Shown: positions 7,924-17,000, counted from the first letter of the stretch. The stretch is 27,140 bases of DNA from DATGLE01 sp035294325 (GCA_035294325.1 DATGLE010000095.1:1-27140); one strand, 5' to 3'. The notes: generated from the letters alone by a model not told the origin. A program made the numbers and translations.

Positions 7924-7989
7924 AGACGGGGGCCAGCCCCGTCTCTACGTTAGATGAGGCGTATGTAGAGACGGGGCTGGCCCCCGTCT
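7924..7989. repeat. Nested 25-bp inverted repeat between convergent genes
   Basis: Arms 7924-7948 and 7965-7989 are perfectly complementary over 25 bp with a 16-nt loop. Each arm also contains a smaller palindrome (AGACGGGG five bases before CCCCGTCT), so either strand could form one long hairpin or two adjacent short ones. It lies between the 3' ends of the zinc-ribbon gene and def, where it could serve as a bidirectional terminator. Its form suggests a dispersed REP/MITE-like element. Confidence 0.8.
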
Positions 7990-8014
7990 ATTCAACGGGC
8001 CCGTCTATTCAACG
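7983..8014. repeat. 15-bp direct duplication spanning the def stop codon
   Basis: CCCGTCTATTCAACG occurs at 7983-7997 and again at 8000-8014, two bases apart. The second copy encodes the last residues and stop codon of def on the minus strand. The first copy overlaps the right end of the inverted repeat. This looks like a slippage or insertion scar at the junction of the palindromic element and def. Confidence 0.75.
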
Positions 8015-8508
8015 AGTGCGGCTTCTCCCTCGATATCCTCTTCCGTGACCTCGCGCAGATCTTCCGGTCGATCCAGACGATCCAGGAAGAGGATGCCGTC
8101 CAGGTGATCAATTTCGTGCTGGAGGATGCGCGCAAACCATCCCTCGGCAGCCACGCGGATCGGCTTGCCACGGACATCCTGTCCCTTGACCAGCACCTTT
8201 GCCGCCCGCCTGATATTTTCGCCGACATAGCCGGGAATACTGAGGCAGCCCTCTGTGCCCAGTTCTTCCCCCTCGGCCTTCACAATCTCCGGGTTAAACA
8301 TAGCGACGCGCTGATCCTCGTAAGCTGCGACGAATACGCGGATCGATTGCGCGATCTGGGGAGCCGCCAGCCCTACGCCGTTAGCGGCATGCATCGTCTC
8401 AAAAAGGTCGTCGACCAGCCGTTGCAGCGACGGATCGAAGCGATGCACCTTTTTGGCCTTCTTGCGTAAGATAGGATTCTCTGTTGTAATAATCTTGCGA
8501 ATTGCCAT
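8005..8508 (-). CDS. def: Peptide deformylase
   Basis: A 167-residue metalloenzyme that removes the N-formyl group from nascent proteins. All three family motifs are present: GVGLAAPQ (residues 44-51), EGCLS (metal ligand C88) and HEIDH (metal ligands H131 and H135, catalytic E132). Length is normal for a bacterial Def, with an acidic tail (EDLREVTEEDIEGEAALVE). The ATG at 8508 has no obvious strong Shine-Dalgarno. A possible -10 (TAGTAT on the minus strand, 8520-8515) lies so close that the message could be almost leaderless. It is divergent from tilS and convergent with the zinc-ribbon gene. Confidence 0.96.
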   Translation of the reverse strand: MAIRKIITTENPILRKKAKKVHRFDPSLQRLVDDLFETMHAANGVGLAAPQIAQSIRVFVAAYEDQRVAMFNPEIVKAEGEELGTEGCLSIPGYVGENIRRAAKVLVKGQDVRGKPIRVAAEGWFARILQHEIDHLDGILFLDRLDRPEDLREVTEEDIEGEAALVE

Positions 8509-8553
8509 AATCTCATACTACCTTGGCACAGCAGCAAAAAACGAGGAGCGCCC

Positions 8554-8582
8554 TTGTAGGCATCCTGATCAGTCGTTATAAT
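8554..8582 (+). promoter_or_regulatory. Promoter for tilS-hpt-gpsA
   Basis: TTGTAG (8554-8559) and consensus TATAAT (8577-8582) are spaced by 17 bp. Transcription would begin near 8589, shortly before the ATG at 8607. This argues against a tilS start further upstream. Confidence 0.65.
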
Positions 8583-8606
8583 TGGCTTATATCGTATCAT
8601 AAAAGC

Positions 8607-10088
8607 ATGGTCAGCGCAAACGTGCTAGAGGTTGTCACCGCTTATATCGAACAGCACCGACTGCTTCCCGAGAACGGCAGAGTCGTTGTGGCCGTTTCAG
8701 GAGGGGCTGACTCGTTGTGCCTGCTGCATCTCCTGCACCGCCTGTGCGGAGCGGGCCGCCGCTATCCCGGTGTGCAGTTGCACGTAGCCCACCTTAATCA
8801 CCAGCTGCGCGGCGAGGCCGGCGCGCGTGATGCCGCCATTGTGGCTGATCTCGCCGCCGCGTGGAGCCTGCCCGCAACTATCGGCTCTACCGACGTTCCC
8901 GCGCTGGCCCGCACCATGCACTATTCTCTGGAGGAGGCCGCTCGCGCCGCCCGCTATCGCTTTCTGCGCGAGGTGGCTCAGGGCCGGCCCATCGCCGTCG
9001 CACACCAGCAGGACGACCAGGTAGAGACGCTGCTCCTGCACTGGCTGCGCGGCGGCGGCATCGCCAGCATGACCGGCTTGCGGCCAGCCGGCATGGGCAT
9101 CATTCGCCCGCTGCTCTGCGTGACTCATGCCGATACCGTTGCCTATTGCCGTGAGCACAATCTCACGCCGCTGGAAGACGCCAGCAACAGTGATCTGCGC
9201 TTCCTGCGCAACCGCGTCCGCCACGAACTGCTGCCCCTGCTCGAATCGATGAACCCCGGCATTCGCGCGACGGTGCTGCGCACCGCAGAGATTATGTCTG
9301 TGGATGCCGAATGGATCGAGGAGCAGATAGACAATTGCTGGCCCGCCGTCGTTGCCGCCGAGAGGCCGGGGCGCATCGAGTTGCGGCGCGGCGCTCTGCT
9401 GGCGCTTCCGCTCAGCCTCCAGCGACACCTGCTGCGGCGCGTCACTGCTGTATTGAACGCGGGGCAGTCGCCGCTGGAATTGCGTCACTACAGGCTGATC
9501 GAGGCGCTATTGCAGAGGCCCGCTACAAGCGAGGAGCCGGGGCTTGACCTGCCCCAACACATCCGCGTTACGCGCGACAATGAGGCTCTCATATTTGAAC
9601 GCGTCGATGCCACCAGGGCGCACCGAGTAGCTCTCGACGAGCGAGGCGAGGCCGTGCTGCCGGTGCCCGGGCGCGTCGCAGTGCCGGGAACGCGCTGGAT
9701 CGCGGAGGCGGAATTTGTGCGGGGAGAAGAGTCGCAAAGGGCTATAGAGGCGCTGCGCGCCGGGCGATGGGACGACGTGTGGCGCATTCTGCCGCTCACA
9801 CGTTATGCTGTATATATCGACGGCGAACGCATCCGCGACACGCTGCGTGTACGAACCAGGCGCCCGGGTGATCGCATGCGTCCGCTGGGTATGACCTGCG
9901 AAAAGAAAGTGCAGGATATACTCGTTGATAGGCACATCGCGCGCGCCGAACGTGAGCAGATCCCGCTCTTTTTCTCGGCTGCGCACTGCGTCTGGCTGGG
10001 TGGGATCTATCTCGACGACAGAGTACGCCTGACCGCTCAAACGCGCAAGATTGTGCGCCTATCGCTGAGCGAGCGGAATCTAGTGTGA
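8607..10088 (+). CDS. tilS: tRNA(Ile)-lysidine synthase
   Basis: A 493-residue enzyme that converts the wobble cytidine of the minor tRNA-Ile (CAU) to lysidine using ATP and lysine. The PP-loop SGGADS is at residues 31-36. HLNHQLRGEAGARDAA and the HQQDDQVETLLLHWLRGGG segment are family hallmarks. The C-terminal substrate-binding domain ends with RRPGDRMRPLG and KKVQDILVDRHIARAER. The frame is open upstream to 8523, but a consensus promoter lies inside that extension, so ATG 8607 is preferred. The end overlaps an upstream GTG candidate for hpt, showing operon organisation. Placement of tilS beside hpt is a conserved bacterial arrangement. Confidence 0.94.
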   Translation: MVSANVLEVVTAYIEQHRLLPENGRVVVAVSGGADSLCLLHLLHRLCGAGRRYPGVQLHVAHLNHQLRGEAGARDAAIVADLAAAWSLPATIGSTDVPALARTMHYSLEEAARAARYRFLREVAQGRPIAVAHQQDDQVETLLLHWLRGGGIASMTGLRPAGMGIIRPLLCVTHADTVAYCREHNLTPLEDASNSDLRFLRNRVRHELLPLLESMNPGIRATVLRTAEIMSVDAEWIEEQIDNCWPAVVAAERPGRIELRRGALLALPLSLQRHLLRRVTAVLNAGQSPLELRHYRLIEALLQRPATSEEPGLDLPQHIRVTRDNEALIFERVDATRAHRVALDERGEAVLPVPGRVAVPGTRWIAEAEFVRGEESQRAIEALRAGRWDDVWRILPLTRYAVYIDGERIRDTLRVRTRRPGDRMRPLGMTCEKKVQDILVDRHIARAEREQIPLFFSAAHCVWLGGIYLDDRVRLTAQTRKIVRLSLSERNLV

Positions 10089-10099
10089 AAGAGGAATAC

Positions 10100-10678
10100 A
10101 TGCACGAAGACATTGCGGAAATTTTGATCCCGGAGGAGCAGTTGCGCGCCAGGATCGCAGAACTGGGCGAGGCGATTACGCGCGATTATCGCGGCAAGAA
10201 CCTGCTGCTGCTAGGCACGCTAAAAGGCGCCGTTCCTTTCATTGCCGACCTGGCGCGCGCGATCCACCTTCCTCTGGAGATCGACTACATGGCCGTCGCC
10301 AGCTATGGCAACAGCACGGTATCAAGCGGCGTGGTGCGCATTCTCAAAGATCTTGAGGGGCCGATCAATCACAAGCACGTCCTGATTGTCGAAGATATCA
10401 TCGATAGCGGCCTCACGCTGCATTATCTTGTAGATCTGCTCAGACAGCGCAATCCCCTGAGCCTGCGCATCTGCGCCCTGCTGACCAAAGAGCGCGAGCG
10501 GCTCAAGGCTGTCGAGACGCACTATGTCGGCTTCCGCATTCCAGACAGGTTTGTCGTTGGCTACGGGCTGGACTATGCGCAGCGCTATCGCAATCTGCCC
10601 TACGTTGGTATACTGAAACCCTCGGTCTACGCAGGCGTGGCCGAACCCGAGAGCCAGCACCGCAGCCTCGCGGAATAA
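10100..10678 (+). CDS. hpt: Hypoxanthine(-guanine) phosphoribosyltransferase
   Basis: A 192-residue purine salvage enzyme that joins hypoxanthine or guanine to PRPP, giving IMP or GMP. The PRPP-binding motif is VLIVEDIIDSGLTL (E98-D99 acidic pair). LLLGTLKGAVPFIADLARAI and the flexible-loop region AVASYGNSTVSSG also fit the family. ATG 10100 has AAAGAGGA at about seven bases. A GTG at 10085 overlapping the tilS stop would add five residues and is less likely. It is co-transcribed with tilS and functionally complements the purine synthesis cluster downstream. Confidence 0.93.
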   Translation: MHEDIAEILIPEEQLRARIAELGEAITRDYRGKNLLLLGTLKGAVPFIADLARAIHLPLEIDYMAVASYGNSTVSSGVVRILKDLEGPINHKHVLIVEDIIDSGLTLHYLVDLLRQRNPLSLRICALLTKERERLKAVETHYVGFRIPDRFVVGYGLDYAQRYRNLPYVGILKPSVYAGVAEPESQHRSLAE

Positions 10679-10726
10679 CACTACGTGGGTTCAGTTGAAG
10701 AGAGCGGCAATGCCAGGAGAGCATGC

Positions 10727-11737
10727 ATGACATCAGTTGGCGTGATCGGCAGTGGAGCGTGGGGTACAACGCTGTCCCTGCTGCTGGCAAAGAAGAATAT
10801 CGCCACCACGCTGTGGGAGCACCGACCAGAACGTGCGCTGGAGATGCAGCAGAAGCGCGAAAATACATTATTTCTCCCGCATATTCATTTCCCCGATGCG
10901 CTCCAGGTAACATCCGATATCGCGGAGGCAGTGAGGGGCAAAGATGTGCTTGTGCTCGTTACACCCTCGCAGCGCATGCGCGAGAATGTGCGCCTGCTGG
11001 CTCCGTACCTCGACAGGCGAACGCTGCTGGTCAATGCCAGCAAGGGCATCGAGGTCGGCAGCCTCAAACGCATGAGCGAGGTGATCGCCGAAGAGATCGC
11101 CGGTTCACAGGAACGCATCGCCACACTGAGCGGCCCCAATCTTTCGCGCGAAGTCGCGGAGCAGAAGCCAACCGCTGCTGTCGTTGCCTCGCTTGAGCAC
11201 AACGTGGCCGTGCGCGTGCGCGACCTGTTCACAACGACGCATTTTCGCATCTACACCGCCCGCGACCTGATAGGCGTCGAACTGGGCGGCGCGCTCAAAA
11301 ATATCATCGCTATCGGCGCGGGCATCAATGACGGCCTGGGCTACGGGCAGAACGCGAAGGCGGCCTTTATGACGCGCGGCCTGGCTGAGATCTCGCGCCT
11401 GGGCATCGCGGCGGGCGCGAATCCGCTGACCTTTGCCGGGCTGGCCGGCATCGGCGACCTGATCGCCACCTGCGATAGCTCGCTCAGCCGCAATCACGAG
11501 CTTGGGCGCCGCCTCGCAGCCGGCGAGAAGCTGAATGCGATCCTGCGCTCGACGCACTCGGTTGCGGAGGGCGTTTCGACGACGCAGGCTGCATTGCAAC
11601 TGGCGGCGCGCTACCACGTCGAGATGCCGATTGCCGAGCAACTTGCCCAGGTGCTCTTCTCCGGCGTCGATCCCCGCCAGGCTGTCTCCGAACTGATGAT
11701 GCGCGACCCGAAAGGCGAGCTTGAGGGAATCATATAA
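10727..11737 (+). CDS. gpsA: NAD(P)-dependent glycerol-3-phosphate dehydrogenase
   Basis: A 336-residue cytoplasmic enzyme that reduces dihydroxyacetone phosphate to sn-glycerol-3-phosphate for phospholipid synthesis. It has the N-terminal dinucleotide motif GVIGSGAWGTT, the conserved NASKGIE segment, and the catalytic lysine K191 in ELGGALKNIIAIGAG. GLAGIGDLIATC and SRNHELGRRLAAGE are family signatures of the C-terminal helical domain. ATG 10727 has AGGAGA at good spacing; a GTG at 10685 in the same frame is an unlikely alternative. It is the last gene of the tilS-hpt-gpsA run. The base composition falls sharply after its stop codon. Confidence 0.96.
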   Translation: MTSVGVIGSGAWGTTLSLLLAKKNIATTLWEHRPERALEMQQKRENTLFLPHIHFPDALQVTSDIAEAVRGKDVLVLVTPSQRMRENVRLLAPYLDRRTLLVNASKGIEVGSLKRMSEVIAEEIAGSQERIATLSGPNLSREVAEQKPTAAVVASLEHNVAVRVRDLFTTTHFRIYTARDLIGVELGGALKNIIAIGAGINDGLGYGQNAKAAFMTRGLAEISRLGIAAGANPLTFAGLAGIGDLIATCDSSLSRNHELGRRLAAGEKLNAILRSTHSVAEGVSTTQAALQLAARYHVEMPIAEQLAQVLFSGVDPRQAVSELMMRDPKGELEGII

Positions 11738-11810
11738 TCCTCCAAAGACACAAATGTAGAAAAAAGATAACATTGCTTGTGTAACACATGCTTCCCCTAT
11801 TTACACGCTA

Positions 11811-11819
11811 TGCTATACT
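11811..11819 (+). promoter_or_regulatory. Extended -10 promoter of the ATPase-nuclease cassette
   Basis: TGCTATACT (11811-11819) is an extended -10 element, TGn followed by TATACT, inside AT-rich sequence 50 bp before the ATPase start codon. No good -35 lies at 17 bp, as is usual for extended -10 promoters. It suggests the cassette is transcribed independently of gpsA. Confidence 0.5.
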
Positions 11820-11868
11820 GATGTGATAGATTGAATATATGCAATCAGGATATGAGCGGAGACATACT

Positions 11869-13284
11869 ATGAAAATAACGGTGAGGAATCTTGGCGTCGT
11901 CAAAGTAGCGGAGATTGATCTGAAGCCGCTGACAATACTGGTTGGCCCTAATAACATGGGTAAGACCTGGTTGGCTTATACTATTGGAGGTATTTTAGGG
12001 CGCTACGGCTGGCAGCGGTATCTTGATGCTTATATTGAAAATGACCTACCAAAGAAGTATCCAGAACTAGAAGGTCTCGTTCAGGATATTTTTGACAAAG
12101 GCAGTGCTGTTATTGATTTCGTGGAGTTTGCTGAAACATATGGCGAGGAGTATATCAACAACGTTGCTCATCTTGCTCCAGAATGGATGCCGGATTTCAT
12201 GGGAACGGAGCGGATCAAATTCGATCAACTGGAAATCCAATTAAGCCTGGAAGAAACGAAAAAGCGCTACATAGACCGCATTGCGAACGTGCGCATTACG
12301 AGCGGAATCGCTATGGGCAAGCAAAAGCAAGAACCATTGCTTAGAGCTCGTAAAGATGCTAAAGATCGCAAGCTGTATTTCTATACAAGTGAAAATATCA
12401 CGGAAAAACTACCGCACAGCGCGGTTGCGGGCTTCGTCTACGGTATTATTTTCCAGGAACTACATCAGGCGGCTTACTCAAACGTGCAGTTTTTCCCTAC
12501 CGAGAGAACCACTTTCATTACCTTCCCTTTCAAAGCGCAGCCACCAACTACAGAGCCTGTCACAAGCACCGTCAATGATGATGAGCAGGTTGAACAAACA
12601 GTAGGACGAGGTTGCTGGGCTATAGATGACTTTATTAACATGATTGGATACCTCTACACGAGAAGCAATATCAGTCGAAGGGCAAGCTCATCGAAAAAAA
12701 ATAAAGCTATTAAGTGCTATATGCAATTAGCACAAGATCTGCAAGAGCAAATCTTGTACGGAAAGATCGATCTTGAGAGCAGCGATCTGGGTAAAGAGAT
12801 TCTCTTCACTACGACTGAGCCTGAGAGCAATAAGTCTATGACAATGGAGATCCCTCTCGCTTCCTCTATGGTCAAGGAGTTGGCGCCGCTCGTGCTCTTT
12901 TTGCGCTACCTGGCAATACCTGGAGAGTTGCTAGTCATCGATGAGCCGGAGATGAATCTTCATCCCGAAGCGCAGGCAAAAATCATAGAGTTTCTGGCGA
13001 TGCTGGTCAACGCTGGTCTGAATGTTCTCATTACCACACATAGCCCTTATCTTGTCGATCACCTCGCTAATCTTATGGAAGCATACAAAAATGAAAACCC
13101 GGACGCGATACGCGACAAGTTTTTCCTGCAAACAAGCGATGCTTTCATTGCTAAAGATTGTGTCGCAGTTTACGAGGTAAGTTCGGCAGGAGCAAAAAGC
13201 ATATTGGATGATGATGGAATTATCCATTGGGACACTTTCAGTGATGTCACCAGACAGCTAACACAGATACATTTCGATTTGTAG
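11869..13284 (+). CDS. OLD/AAA_15-like ATPase, candidate defence protein
   Basis: A 471-residue ABC-type ATPase related to the OLD/RecF-like AAA_15/AAA_21 families. Walker A is GPNNMGKT (G26-T33) directly at the N-terminus. Walker B is ELLVIDEPEMNLHPEAQ with D358-E359, and the switch histidine is H391 in TTHSPYL. A middle insertion of about 300 residues (roughly 45-345) separates the two ATPase halves, and ASSMVKELAPLVLFLRYLA replaces a classical ABC signature. No TOPRIM nuclease domain follows, unlike full OLD proteins. ATG 11869 has a GGAG ribosome binding site. Codons are AT-richer than in neighbours (24 of 60 bases are G or C at 12061-12120, counted by hand). A PD-(D/E)XK-like protein gene follows 9 bp later. 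I infer an ATPase sensor or motor of a defence pair; the function is unproven. Confidence 0.85.
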   Translation: MKITVRNLGVVKVAEIDLKPLTILVGPNNMGKTWLAYTIGGILGRYGWQRYLDAYIENDLPKKYPELEGLVQDIFDKGSAVIDFVEFAETYGEEYINNVAHLAPEWMPDFMGTERIKFDQLEIQLSLEETKKRYIDRIANVRITSGIAMGKQKQEPLLRARKDAKDRKLYFYTSENITEKLPHSAVAGFVYGIIFQELHQAAYSNVQFFPTERTTFITFPFKAQPPTTEPVTSTVNDDEQVEQTVGRGCWAIDDFINMIGYLYTRSNISRRASSSKKNKAIKCYMQLAQDLQEQILYGKIDLESSDLGKEILFTTTEPESNKSMTMEIPLASSMVKELAPLVLFLRYLAIPGELLVIDEPEMNLHPEAQAKIIEFLAMLVNAGLNVLITTHSPYLVDHLANLMEAYKNENPDAIRDKFFLQTSDAFIAKDCVAVYEVSSAGAKSILDDDGIIHWDTFSDVTRQLTQIHFDL

Positions 13285-13293
13285 GGAGGTGGC

Positions 13294-13848
13294 ATGATGC
13301 CTTTTAGCCGGTTGTTGTTGATTGCCGCAAGCTCAAAGAGACATATCGCGGGCGCCAGTGGTGATAGAGTAAGCATGGAAGGGAATCTTTCTTCGGGAGA
13401 AGTTACACTATTCTTCAAGATAGACGAGGACATAATACGTAGCAGCCTGAATATGCAAGAAATGAAATGTTGCGATGGACTCGTCTTCTATGCGCGTGAT
13501 GGAGAAGAGAAAAAAACTATTTGCCTGGTAGAACTGAAAGGAAGCAATCTGAAAGAAGCCGCCGAACAGATTAACACCACTCGAGAGCGGTTGGAAGAGA
13601 TTCTAAGATCAGAGTGTAGCAGTTGTAGTAGTTATCTGAAACAGATTATCTGGAAAGCTTGTATCTATCGTCGCAATTGTTCAGTAGATCAAAAAGAAGA
13701 TTGCAAACGCTTGCTACTTAAGCGCTTCAGAAGAGAGGACATTACTTTCCTGTATGGGAGTAAAAATGATGTCGGAGCATTCTTGCGCGGTGAGGAGCAA
13801 GCGGATAAAAATAAAGTTCTTGATAAACCACGTCATCGCAATCACTGA
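13294..13848 (+). CDS. Small protein with PD-(D/E)XK nuclease-like signature
   Basis: A 184-residue protein I cannot assign to a named family. The segment C60-D61-G62 then, after a beta-strand-like stretch, LVELKG (E80, K82) followed by Q92 in EAAEQI matches the D-x(n)-E-x-K pattern plus helix glutamine of PD-(D/E)XK nucleases. It is cysteine-rich (C59, C60 and C77, plus five later in the C-terminal half), so a metal site or structural disulfides are possible. The C-terminus is highly basic and charged. GGGAGG (13284-13289) suits either ATG 13294 or the adjacent ATG 13297, with 13297 better spaced. It starts 9 bp after the ATPase stop, has the same low GC (24 of 60 at 13501-13560) and is surely co-transcribed with it. 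It is probably the effector nuclease of the pair, by inference. Confidence 0.7.
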   Translation: MMPFSRLLLIAASSKRHIAGASGDRVSMEGNLSSGEVTLFFKIDEDIIRSSLNMQEMKCCDGLVFYARDGEEKKTICLVELKGSNLKEAAEQINTTRERLEEILRSECSSCSSYLKQIIWKACIYRRNCSVDQKEDCKRLLLKRFRREDITFLYGSKNDVGAFLRGEEQADKNKVLDKPRHRNH

Positions 13849-13894
13849 TGAGATCATATAAGTGTCACTCTCACACTTACAACCACCAGTAAAT

Positions 13895-13924
13895 TTGCCA
13901 TGCTTTCTGAAAAGATGCTACAAT
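13895..13924 (+). promoter_or_regulatory. Promoter of the purine biosynthesis cluster
   Basis: TTGCCA (13895-13900) and TACAAT (13919-13924) are separated by 18 bp. Transcription would begin near 13931, giving a leader of about 75 nt before the GTG of purL. Confidence 0.6.
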
Positions 13925-13929
13925 ACAAC

Positions 13930-13949
13930 ATGTCTCGTGGATGAGACAT
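13930..13949 (+). promoter_or_regulatory. Hairpin at the predicted 5' end of the purL mRNA
   Basis: ATGTCTC (13930-13936) and GAGACAT (13943-13949) form a 7-bp perfect stem with a 6-nt loop. From the promoter position it would sit at the very 5' end of the transcript, where it could stabilise the mRNA. The same palindrome could also be a repressor-binding site overlapping the start point. It is not a recognisable purine riboswitch. Confidence 0.4.
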
Positions 13950-14004
13950 CCAACCGCACAGAGGCACACTGACAGGTACGCACACAACCAGCCAGGACAG
14001 GAAC

Positions 14005-17000
14005 GTGACATTCCATCAGATCGAGATTCGAGCAAGCTCCCCTCGCTACGATGTACGCGCGCACCAGCTTGCTCGCGAAATACTACAATTACCTATAACG
14101 CAGCTTCCATCGCTCGCAGGTATCTCCTCCGGTTCCCCTCCGCTTACCGTCCACAGCGCCCAGATCTACCGCATCTCAGGCAGCCTCGGTTCTTCCCAAC
14201 TGGATCAGCTTGTAAAACAACTGCTCGTCGATCCAGTTGTGCAGGAAGCTTATAGCGCAGCGCGCGCGCCGGATGCACACATCGTCGATGTCTTCTTTCA
14301 TCCCGGCGTCACGGATACGCTGGCGGAGAGCGTGCTGCTCGGCGCACAACTGCTTGGCATTAGCGGTGTGGAACGCGTCGCAACGGGGCACCGCTATCTC
14401 CTCGACAGGCGCCTGAGCGAGTCCGAGGTGCGAACCATTGCCCAGGCGCTTCTCTATAATCCCGTTATCCAGGACTACGAGCTGCATATCGCACAACAGG
14501 GTGCGGAAACATACGCGGAAAAAGCTGATAAAGATAGGCAGAGTGCAGATCTGGTAGACGAGCAGGCAGCTACGCCGCCCGTCTCCAGCATTCCGATCAC
14601 TGGTATGAGCGATCAGCAGTTGCTCGCCCTGAGCAAAGAGGGGCTGCTGGCGCTCGACCTCGATGAGATGCGCGCTATCCAGCAGTACTTTCGCGAGCAG
14701 CAGCGCGAACCCACCGATGTTGAACTGGAGACGCTGGCGCAAACGTGGTCCGAGCATTGTTCACACAAAACATTCAAGGCGACGATCAACTACCGCGAAG
14801 TGGATAGTCGCGGCAGCACGCTTGAGAGCGAGACTATCCACGGCCTGCTCAAGCGCTACATCATGCGTGCTACCGAAGAGGTCAGGCCAGACTGGCTGGT
14901 CTCGGCTTTCAGCGACAACGCCGGCATTATCCGCTTCACGCCAACGCACGACATCGCCTTCAAGGTCGAGACGCACAACCATCCCTCGGCGATAGAGCCG
15001 TTCGGCGGAGCCAGTACCGGCGTCGGCGGCGTGATTCGCGACGTGCTGGGCGTCTCGGCGCAGCCTATTGCCTGCACCGACGTACTCTGCTTCGGCCCGC
15101 TCACCACGCCGGCCGATGGGCTGCCGCACGGCGTACTCTCGCCTCGCCGCGTCGCCGAAGGCGTCGTGAATGGCGTGCGCGACTACGGCAACAAGATGGG
15201 CATTCCCACGGTAAACGGCGCCATTCTCTACCAGCCAGGCTATATCTACAACCCGCTGGTCTTCTGCGGCTGCCTGGGCATCCTGCCCCATGGCAGCCAT
15301 CCCCATCAGGCGCAGGCGGGCGACCTGATCGTCGTCCTCGGCGGGCGCACGGGCCGCGATGGTATCCATGGCGCGACCTTCTCATCGGGCGAGATGAGCG
15401 GGGAGATCAACGCGCGCGCGGGCAGTGCGGTACAGATCGGCGCGCCGATCACCGAGAAGAAAGTCGCCGATGTGGTGATCCAGGCGCGGGACCGCCAGCT
15501 CTATCACGCCATTACCGATTGCGGCGCCGGCGGCTTCTCCTCGGCAATTGGCGAGATGGGCGAGCAAACGGGTGCGCGCGTTGAACTGGCGCAGGCGCCG
15601 CTGAAGTACCAGGGATTGGCCCCCTGGGAGATATGGCTTTCAGAAGCGCAGGAGCGCATGGTGCTGGCCGTGCCGCCGCCATGCCTGGAAGAACTGCTCG
15701 CGCTCTGTGCTATTGAAGAGGTCGAGGCCAGCGTCCTCGGCACATTCAGCGACGACCGGCGCCTGACCATCACCCACCAGGGCCAGGTCGTGGCCGATCT
15801 GACGATGGAGTTTCTGCATCATGGCCGGCCTGGCAGGACGCTGGAGGCCGTGTGGCAGCGCACAGAGCAGGCGACAGCGCTCGCTTCTGCCAGCGGCGGC
15901 CACTTCGCACAGACCATCATGCGCTCCCTGGCGCCAACGCTGCTGGCCTTGCTGCGTCATCCCACAATTGGATCAAAAGAAGATGTTGTGCGCCGTTACG
16001 ATCACGAAGTGCAGGGCGCGACGGTGCTCAAGCCGCTGGTCGGGCGCGCGGGCAATGGACCGGGCGACGCCGCCGTGCTGCAACCCCTCCCCGACCTCAC
16101 CGGCCAGGCCGCTACCACGCCTCAGCGCGCAGGTATCATACTTTCCAACGGCATCAATCCCCTCTATGGCAGAATCGATCCTTACCATATGGCTGTGAAC
16201 GCCATCGATGAAGCGCTGCGCAATCTGACGGCGGTGGGCGGTGATATTACACGAGCGGCCCTCCTCGATAACTTCTGCTGGGGCAATCCGAACGATCCCC
16301 AGCAACTTGGCGCGCTGGTGCGCGCTGTCAAGGGCTGCTACGATGCAGCTACCGGTTTCGGCGTCCCCTTCATCTCCGGCAAAGACAGCCTCAATAACGA
16401 GTATCGCACCGCCGGCGAGCGCCTGCCCGTCATTCCAACGCTGCTAATTTCGGCCCTGGGCGTGATCGATGACGCGGCGCGGAGCATCGATATGGCGTTC
16501 AAGACGCCCGGCAACCTGCTCTACCAGGTTGGCGTGACGCGCAACGAACTGGCCGGCTCCCACTACGCGGAGGTCGTCGATCAGGACTCGTTCGCGCAGC
16601 TTTTCCCGCGCAGCGCCGTGCCACAGGTGGACATTCCCACTGCCTCCGCGACGATGAAGGCGCTGGGCGAGGCTATACGCGCGGGAATGGTGCACTCCTG
16701 CCATGATCTCTCCGAAGGAGGGCTGGCCGTTGCCGCCGCTGAGATGGCGCTGGCAAGCTTGCAGGGCGTGACGATTGATCTCGCGCGGCTGTTCGTCAGC
16801 GATATGCAAGACGTGGAATCGGCTACGCTCAACGTTGTACGCCTCTTTAGCGAATCGCCCTCGCGCTTCCTCGTCGAGATCGCGCCCGAACAACTCGGCG
16901 CCTTCGAGAAGTATATGCGTGGCGCCGGCGTGACGATAACCTATATCGGCGCCATCACCAACGCGGCGCGTTTTATTGTGCAGGACGGCGAAGAAGAGTT

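Noticed and set aside
8523..8606. Upstream extension of tilS by 28 codons
   Set aside because: A TTGTAG-N17-TATAAT promoter lies inside the extension and would start transcription downstream of that codon. ATG 8607 gives the normal TilS N-terminus.
11869..13284. Full OLD-family nuclease (ATPase plus TOPRIM) in one protein
   Set aside because: The protein ends about 80 residues after the switch histidine, with no room for a TOPRIM domain and no TOPRIM acidic motifs.
13850..14004. Purine riboswitch in the purL leader
   Set aside because: The leader is about 75 nt with one short hairpin. It lacks the three-way junction and conserved loop sequences of a purine riboswitch.
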